Source: Intoshia linei
Taxonomy: Eukaryota > Orthonectida > Rhopaluridae
Direction: 5' to 3'
DNA: 30,870 bases
NCBI GenBank assembly: GCA_001642005.1
Contig: LWCA01000354.1
Coordinates: forward strand, 1-30,870
This document shows positions 26,001-30,870 of this stretch, in pieces (the first letter of the stretch is position 1; the number at the start of each line of letters is the position of its first letter). A program made the translations under genes and the position numbers. The notes beneath the pieces are model-generated. The model made no database searches and was not told the origin of the DNA. It saw only the letters and a list, made by a program, of their open reading frames with translations.

Positions 26001-27824
26001 TGTGTATATCAATATATTTTAGCCAATTATATATTTACCAATACAAATGGAAAAATACGGAGTAGAAAACTTAATTTTAAAAAAATTAAACCAAAATCTT
26101 GTCTGACATTATACTATTACGTCAAAAGTAAATTGAATACATCTGGTACAGTTGTGACTAATACAATAGTGTCTATTTACGTAAATTCTAATAATTATAC
26201 GGATTATCGAAACTCTAATCCGGTGCATGACAGATGGATACCCATTAACATTAATTTGTTAGATGAGTCCTTTTTATACATTACCGTTAATGTAAATATC
26301 GGAAACAATGTTGAATTTATTAGTTTTGATGAAATTAGCCTATCTAGCGATACTTGTATACCTGAATATGGTGATTTGATGCCATGTACATTTGACAAAA
26401 ATTCTTGCAATTGGATTTCAAACGGACAATCAAACAACGGCCATGCAATTTTAAACAAATCAAATTTACAATTTTATACATTGCCCATTTCATATTTCCA
26501 GCAGTGTAGTAGTCTCCAAAAAACTGAAAAATATTGTATTCAAATTAGGTACAAATTTGTTGGTAAAGTTCCACGTCAATGCAGAAAATCTCAAAAATTG
26601 TATGTGAATATAGTTTACTATTCAACAGACAAGAATAATAAAAGAATCATTATTCGATTCGAATATACAGAAAATTGGACAATAAAACTTGTCGACATTA
26701 TTTCTACTTCAATTTTTAGAATGTGGCTTTCTTTTATTGATGAATCAAATTCTCCATTTGATGGAGACTGTAAAATTGAGATCGATGATGTTCAAATAAA
26801 TTATAGTAATTGTAAGGTCAATGTACCATGTCCAGAAAATTATCATTCTTGTGATAACAATACCATGTGCTTGGAAAAAAATGTAATTTGTGACGGAACT
26901 TTTGACTGTCTGGATAAAACTGATGAATATAATTGCATACTTGATAGTCAGCCTATCCAAAAAATTGAAGAGAAACAAGTGGACTTTTGTCCCCCAAATA
27001 ATTTCCAATGCAGTTCAGGTAAATGCATAAGCAATATCTTTGTTTGTGATGGCAAAAATGACTGCAGTGATACAAGTGATGAATCTCAATATCTCGGGTG
27101 TAATTTGGATTTAAATTTTAATAAAATATTCAATGTGACATGTTCAAAAGGGTTTGTCAGATGCAGCACTCCTGAAGATAATGGACAATTCAAATGTGTC
27201 AATGAATGGAATATTTGTGATGGGATTTTTGATTGTTTTGATCGTTCAGATGAGATTTTTAATGGAAAGTATTGTTCTGAAATTGATCTCGGAAAAGAAG
27301 AGAAGAAAACAAAAGTTAGCCTATTTTATAGCTTGGGTGCTGCTAGTCTTTTCTTGTTATTGGCTATTTTTACTGTCATTGTAATCACGATGTATAAAAA
27401 AAGAAACAAGCAACGTTTTATTAAAAGTGTTGGAAGCAGCGGAATCACAGATATTGTTACGTCTAACGAAGAAATTAATCATTCTCTGTTTAAACCGAAA
27501 AATGGTGTGACAGACGCTACTCACAATGAATCAGTAAACCCTAATCCAAGATTACACCCTTATTTAACCAATCACATTTATAAAAATTGTATAAATTCAA
27601 ATCTACCAACTCTACCTTTTAATCATAGTTATTTTTCACCTCAATTTAAACCTCCAAATCCATTCCAACAAAACCAAACACCTCCACCACCTGCACCTGC
27701 TCCAGATTCTGGCATGGAAAGTTTACATAATGATCCATTCAAAAAATCTAAGATGACACTAAACCTTTACGAAGATATATATGATTTACCTACGACTAAT
27801 TTTTCATCCCTTTCAATCGTATAA
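20073..27824 (+). CDS. CUB-LDLa-MAM-MAM-LDLa(3) type I membrane receptor-like protein (7 exons)
   Basis: Exons are 20073-20328, 22876-23199, 23725-23847, 24204-24335, 25813-25846, 25884-25981 and 26023-27824. They sum to 2769 nt, or 922 codons plus TAA. All junctions are GT..AG and in phase; the last two introns are only 37 and 41 nt. Order: signal peptide (1-18), Lys-rich linker, CUB (about 97-225; GWIKSPNFP, QTGFYAKY), LDLa1 (about 242-277; CDDGSDE), MAM1 (281-434), MAM2 (444-586), LDLa2-4 (592-627, 645-682, 696-740, each with six Cys and acidic calcium-site residues), transmembrane helix (about 754-780), then a 142-residue tail. The tail has KKRNK stop-transfer residues, NPF (868-870), PPPPAPAP (876-883), YEDIYDLP (905-912) and C-terminal SIV. 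Such modules bind extracellular ligands and mediate adhesion or endocytosis; the ligand is unknown. I know no named orthologue with this architecture. Further small exons in the long introns are possible. Confidence 0.88.
20707..21113. mobile_element. non-autonomous DNA transposon (~407 bp), hAT-like ends
   Basis: The left end CAGGGAACGTGGAAAGGCA and the reverse complement of the right end, CAGGGATGTGGAGAGAGGCA, form imperfect inverted repeats. The block GGTATACTTAAGAAATTT and the following CATTACTT-TTAATAA are shared with the 15196-15414 element. A left-part block, AAAAAATGTATAGTT, recurs near 25277. No clean target duplication is visible. Confidence 0.55.
21238..22134. mobile_element. hAT-type element (outer), split by a nested insertion
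   Basis: The left end CAGTGGTTGCCAAAC pairs with the right end GTTGGGAACCACTG. Flanking 8-mers GTTTTAAT and GTGTGAAT agree at six of eight positions. The insertion at 21275-21822 interrupts it, so the outer element itself is only about 340 bp. There is no coding capacity. Confidence 0.65.
21275..21822. mobile_element. hAT-type element (inner, 548 bp) carrying ~130-bp tandem units
   Basis: Ends CAATCATTCTCAACGGG and the reverse complement of the right end (CAGGCATTCTCAACCCG) are inverted repeats, each with GGGTCCACAGCA just inside. Flanks CTTTAGTG (21267-21274) and TTTTAGTG (21823-21830) form an 8-bp duplication with one mismatch. Inside are three diverged units about 130 bases apart (near 21409, 21540 and 21670), related to the arrays at 2765-3200 and 10620-11140. 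Confidence 0.75.
23200..23724. other. intron 2 of the receptor gene (525 nt)
   Basis: It begins GTAATT and ends ACATTTAG. It contains a T/A-rich simple repeat (23237-23266) and a short imperfect inverted repeat, CACGTCGAA/TTCGATGTG, near 23383-23406. No gene or transposon was recognised. Confidence 0.5.
23237..23266. repeat. simple repeat (ATTTAT)n
   Basis: About four consecutive copies of a TATATT/ATTTAT hexamer at the start of receptor intron 2. Confidence 0.7.
23848..24203. other. intron 3 of the receptor gene (356 nt)
   Basis: It runs from GTAATT to TTTTTTTCTAG, a good acceptor. The ORF at 23926-24126 lies inside it, has no homology I recognise, and is rejected as chance. Nothing else is seen. 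Confidence 0.5.
24684..25173. mobile_element. composite hAT-type element (~490 bp)
   Basis: It starts CAGTGGTTCTCAACC and ends GTTGAGAATGACTG. The first ~30 bases and the last ~125 bases resemble the 281-bp element at 11612-11892 (shared CTACACAATTAAACTAAAAT). The middle differs and has its own hAT-type end GGTTGGGAAACACTG (about 25034-25048), followed directly by the shared sequence. This reads as one element inserted into another, with the inner left end lost. No clean target duplication was seen. Confidence 0.55.
24720..24737. repeat. 18-bp hairpin TTACCCAC-GA-GTGGGTAA
   Basis: Perfect 8-bp arms with a 2-base spacer, near the left end of the composite hAT-type element. Such subterminal palindromes are common in non-autonomous elements. 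Confidence 0.7.
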
Positions 27825-27868
27825 TCTTGCTGTATTGTAATTTATTTTTTTGCTGGAAAAAAAACACC

Positions 27869-27874
27869 ATTAAA
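27869..27874 (+). promoter_or_regulatory. candidate poly(A) signal (ATTAAA) of the receptor gene
   Basis: ATTAAA, the commonest poly(A) signal variant, lies 45 bases after the receptor stop codon (TAA at 27822-27824). Confidence 0.4.
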
Positions 27875-27999
27875 TTGTTTTATACTTTTTTATCATTTAC
27901 CTGTTACATATTATTATTAATATAAAGTTAACATTTATAATAATTGATTCTAGCCCAAAATTGTATAGTTTTGTACAAATTAGTAAATACAGTCTAATC

Positions 28000-28462
28000 C
28001 AGGCATTCCCAAATTGGAAAAAGGGGATTTTTTATTTTGGGTTTTGGATTAAGAAGTTGTTGCTCATAAAATTTAGTAAAATTGGGTTTTTCAAAAAAAT
28101 ATATTGGAATTGTAAGTTTCGTAGTCGTCGTAAAAGTAAACGCCGTAAATGTATCGGTTTATGGTAAATGTCGATTTTTTTCAGAGCGGTTTGTGAAATG
28201 TTATTTTGATTAACAAATTTTAAATTTAAAATTTTATTAATGGTGGAATTAAAGTGGAATTCTTGAAATAATAATGTTGCGCTCATCTAGACTTTGGCAT
28301 AAATTCTCAACATCTGGAAATTTTGTAATAAATATTAAAAATTCTTCTATAAAAATAAACAAAATTTGTAAAAATTTTTCTATAATTTATTTAAATCTAA
28401 CAGAGTGCTAGGCTTATAGTTTTGGAGCCCAAGGTGTCCAGGGACCCAATCGGGAACCACTG
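28000..28462. mobile_element. non-autonomous hAT-type element (463 bp)
   Basis: The left end CAGGCATTCCCAAATTGG pairs with the right end CCAATCGGGAACCACTG. Flanks GTCTAATC (27992-27999) and GTCTAAGA (28463-28470) share six of eight bases. GC-richer patches lie near both ends. The ORFs at 27961-28167 and 28032-28286 are internal to it and not treated as genes. Confidence 0.65.
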
Positions 28463-28470
28463 GTCTAAGA

Positions 28471-29092
28471 AAAGGATGGAAAATATATTTGAATTTAAAA
28501 AATACATTAGACTATAAATAATTAGACTGCGTAACAGCATATTACTTGATTCCAGATTAAATGATATTATTGACTCTATTACACCAAATTTAGATATTAA
28601 CTCGTCTCTATCTACTCTGATCAATAGATGTGATTTTCAATATTTTAATTAACACATTTAACTGTGAAACTGTTATGACTATTACATTGCATTTATATTT
28701 CATTTGACTACTACAAAATCGACTTCCTACTTTAATACACTTAGTACATGTAATACTGTAGTAGAGAGTATGTAGTATCATAGATAATTAACAATTATAT
28801 TATAATATACTTGTGTAAATTCAATATGTTTGCAGATACATCTACTCATCTCTTGGTCTAATTACTTCATTACATACAACTTGGAGTAAAATGTATTGAT
28901 ATATTTATATTAATTGCTAAAATATTAGAATATAATTTGGTACTTCAATAATTATTATTAGACTAAGTCAATATTTTAAAATATAAATTAAATAATATAT
29001 TAAACACTTTTTTAATGAACATACATAATGTATATGTCGTATAGAATGTGTACAACTGTGAAATGTACACATTCCACGGGCAAGTCGTAGAA
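28471..29092. other. intergenic, no recognised feature
   Basis: AT-rich sequence without a supported gene. The minus-strand ORF at 28397-28624 straddles the right end of the hAT-type element and has no homology I recognise. Confidence 0.4.
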
Positions 29093-29419
29093 TGTACACT
29101 AGGGTGTCACATTTTTTGGAAAATTTTAGAATTCGATGGGCAATTAGCACTAAAAGCGTGTATTTTTAAAATAGAAAAACTAATTCGCAATCAAAAATAT
29201 TTAACGCTATCTATTCAAGTTGCGTTTGTCATTTTTTTAACGGAAATCGGCGTTTAAGCTTTTAAACGTGGTACCGCCTTTATAATACTGTTTTCCATGT
29301 TTAGTTATACAGTTTATTGTTGTAAATTTGTTTCTAGCTCAATTTTTTTGGATTTTATTAGCGATTTAATTTCTCGAATTCTGGTTATTTACAATATAAT
29401 AAATTCATTCAAATACAAG
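29093..29419 (+). repeat. direct repeat copy A (327 bp)
   Basis: From TGTACACTAGGGTGTCAC to CAAATACAAG it matches 30316-30690 almost base for base over most of its length. Copy B has an extra block of about 48 bases after TTTGTCATTTT. I see no inverted repeats at its ends and no recognised family. It could be a dispersed repeat unit or a segmental duplication. It stops exactly at the ambiguous base 29420. Confidence 0.9.
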
Positions 29420-29420
29420 N
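29420..29420. other. ambiguous base (n)
   Basis: The only undetermined base in the window. It sits precisely where homology between the two direct repeats ends and 13 bases before the Tc1-like inverted repeat, so an assembly join or a consensus conflict here is possible. Confidence 0.95.
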
Positions 29421-29432
29421 CGTCCGAAAAAA

Positions 29433-30249
29433 TAACCTATAAAATTACAAATTAGGTGGTTTTTTATTAATTAATACAAAATTAATGAATATAATATAAT
29501 ACAATTTATTTTAACTTATTAATAAATAACCTCATTCCAATTTTCACGACTTTTTGCCCATAAAAACCTTGTTTTTTTCATTCTCTCAATAAAAAGGGGT
29601 TTTCTTGTTTTTCGGTAAGATGTGTAAGCTGCTTCCAATAGTCTACGATTAACAGTTAATCTTGACACATTAACATTTTGAGTTTGTAATTTTCCATAGA
29701 TTTTAGCGCAGCTAGAATTTCTATTTTCTATAGCTGTTCTGAGTATAACTCGGTCTGTTCTTTGATTCGTGGATTTTTTTTACCATACTTTTTTCTGTAT
29801 AAATTACTACTTTGTTGAGATTTCGACATATTTTTTTTTATTATAATGGATACAGTTGACTGAGACACACCACACATGTCTGCAATTTTGTGTTGACTGT
29901 AATCAGATTTTTCTAGCAATAAGATTACATGATTTTTTGTTTGGGAAAAAATATCCTTACTTTTGCCCATTTTAAATTAACAAATTTTGAATTTTAAAAT
30001 TAAATTTCTGAAAGAGAACAATGTTAAGAATTACAATTTAACTAATATATGTAACTAGCAGGTCGATAAATCGGATTATTATGATATTTCTTCACTATGA
30101 TACATATTTTTTAAATACGCAATTTTTCGCGTATGCACTTAAATCCATACTTACTACGTGTACATTACTTTTGAAAACATAATAATATTTCTAATCGATG
30201 TAATACTTATCGGTAGTACTTATTTAGATCAAACATTTTTTATAGGTTA
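29433..30249 (-). mobile_element. internally deleted Tc1/mariner-type element
   Basis: Short inverted ends TAACCTATA (29433-29441) and TATAGGTTA (30241-30249) bracket a minus-strand Tc1-like transposase remnant. The right end is followed by TA, the usual target, while the left is preceded by AA. The catalytic half of the transposase is absent, so the copy is non-autonomous. The full inverted repeats may be longer and diverged. The element lies between the two direct repeats. Confidence 0.6.
29519..29970 (-). pseudogene. Tc1-like transposase fragment, frameshifted and truncated
   Basis: The first frame starts at ATG (29968-29970) and has a clear helix-turn-helix, HKIADMCGVSQSTVSIIIKK, then a KYGKKNPR linker of GRPR type. 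Near 29757 a one-base shift moves the match into another frame. That frame reads a second Tc3-like DNA-binding domain (VSRLTVNRRLLEAAYTSYRK, then KPLFIERMKKTRFLWA) and ends WNEVIY-stop. In intact relatives the first catalytic Asp follows exactly there, so the whole DDE domain is missing. Both DNA-binding domains are recognisable, which makes the family assignment safe. Confidence 0.8.
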
Positions 30250-30315
30250 TAATATACAAAAGATATGAGGATAAATATAAAATTTTTACAATTATTATAA
30301 TCTTATGATTAACTC

Positions 30316-30690
30316 TGTATACTAGGGTGTCACATTTTTTGGAAAATTTTAGATTTCGATGGGCAATTAGCACTAAAAATGTGTATTTTAAAAATAGAAA
30401 AACTAATTCGCAATCAAAAATATTTAACGCTATCTATTCGAGTTGCGTTTGTCATTTTAAATATCACTGTATAAATATTATGAAGAAATTAAAACTGAAC
30501 TTTATTTTAACGTAAATCGTCGTTTGAACTTTTAAACGTGGTACCGCCTTTATAATACTGTTCTCCATGTTTAGTTATACAGTTTATTTTATTAAATTTG
30601 TTTCTAGCTCAATTTTTTTTGGATTTTATTAACGATTTAATTTCTCGAATTCTGGTTATTTACAATATAATAAATTCATTCAAATACAAG
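30316..30690 (+). repeat. direct repeat copy B (375 bp)
   Basis: Second copy of the 29093-29419 sequence in the same orientation, with a few substitutions and about 48 extra bases in the middle. Beyond CAAATACAAG it continues ACATTTACG, while copy A runs into the ambiguous base and then the Tc1-like element. Short ORFs in the two copies do not agree in frame, so it is probably non-coding. Confidence 0.9.
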
Positions 30691-30710
30691 ACATTTACGA
30701 TCTTGTTAAT

Positions 30711-30760
30711 CATGTTTGCAAAAATAAACTCATGTTTGCAGCAATGAAGTCATGTTTGCA
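30711..30760 (+). repeat. three copies of CATGTTTGCA, 20-base period
   Basis: Exact decamers at 30711-30720, 30731-30740 and 30751-30760, separated by unrelated or weakly similar 10-base spacers. Confidence 0.8.
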
Positions 30761-30870
30761 ATGAATATGGTCAATACAGAGATTCCATAATATATTAAAA
30801 TTTATTAGATATTTTCTGTTAAAATAACTTTTAAGTCATTTTTAAGAAGCACAAATTAAATTAATCTTTC

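Noticed and set aside
28397-28624. 75-codon minus-strand ORF
   Set aside because: It straddles the right end of the hAT-type element at 28462 and has no recognised similarity or splice support.
29048-29257. 69-codon ORF over direct repeat copy A
   Set aside because: Copy B does not preserve the reading frame, so the repeat is unlikely to encode this peptide.
29093-30690. LTR retrotransposon with copies A and B as LTRs
   Set aside because: The interior is a Tc1-like element with no gag/pol, primer site or polypurine tract, and the repeats do not end in CA.

Overview
The window looks like nuclear DNA from an invertebrate animal. It is very AT-rich (roughly three quarters A+T), and its protein-coding genes are split by spliceosomal introns with GT..AG ends. 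It also carries secreted multidomain proteins of animal type and many remnants of hAT, Tc1/mariner and pogo/Tigger transposons. I cannot name the species. The introns fall into two classes: very short ones (36-74 nt, nine of them 36-45 nt) and long ones (266-4082 nt) that hold most of the transposon debris.

Region 1-1124 holds a possible terminal exon of an unidentified + strand gene (108-279), some poly(A)-like signals and transposon ends. Region 1125-7111 (minus strand) is a complete ten-exon VCP/p97/CDC48 AAA+ ATPase gene of 788 codons. Region 7112-7962 is a head-to-head intergenic space with a perfect 14-bp dyad. Region 7963-17233 (plus strand) is an eight-exon gene for a 367-residue coiled-coil protein. 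Most of its exons are too short for simple ORF finding. Its central coiled coil lines up without gaps, from memory, with vertebrate hinderin (KIAA1328). Its long introns contain a Tigger-like remnant, an array of ~130-bp units, a three-copy ~86-bp tandem array and several non-autonomous hAT-type elements.

Region 17234-20072 is intergenic, apart from one unusually GC-rich minus-strand ORF (17741-17887). Region 20073-27824 (plus strand) is a seven-exon gene for a 922-residue type I membrane protein. Its domains are signal peptide, CUB, LDLa, MAM, MAM, three LDLa, a transmembrane helix and a cytoplasmic tail with endocytic, SH2-type and PDZ-type motifs. Its first long intron contains one hAT-type element nested inside another.

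Region 27825-30870 has no convincing host gene. It contains a hAT-type element, an internally deleted Tc1-like element with a frameshifted transposase, and two near-identical direct repeats (29093-29419 and 30316-30690). The only ambiguous base (29420) sits exactly at the end of the first repeat.

VCP and the hinderin-like gene are divergent neighbours, both of housekeeping type. The receptor gene follows in the same direction as the hinderin-like gene. I saw no operon, CRISPR array, rRNA or tRNA. All gene models were built by hand from splice consensus, reading phase and family knowledge. Three give coding lengths divisible by three with a single terminal stop, which supports them strongly.
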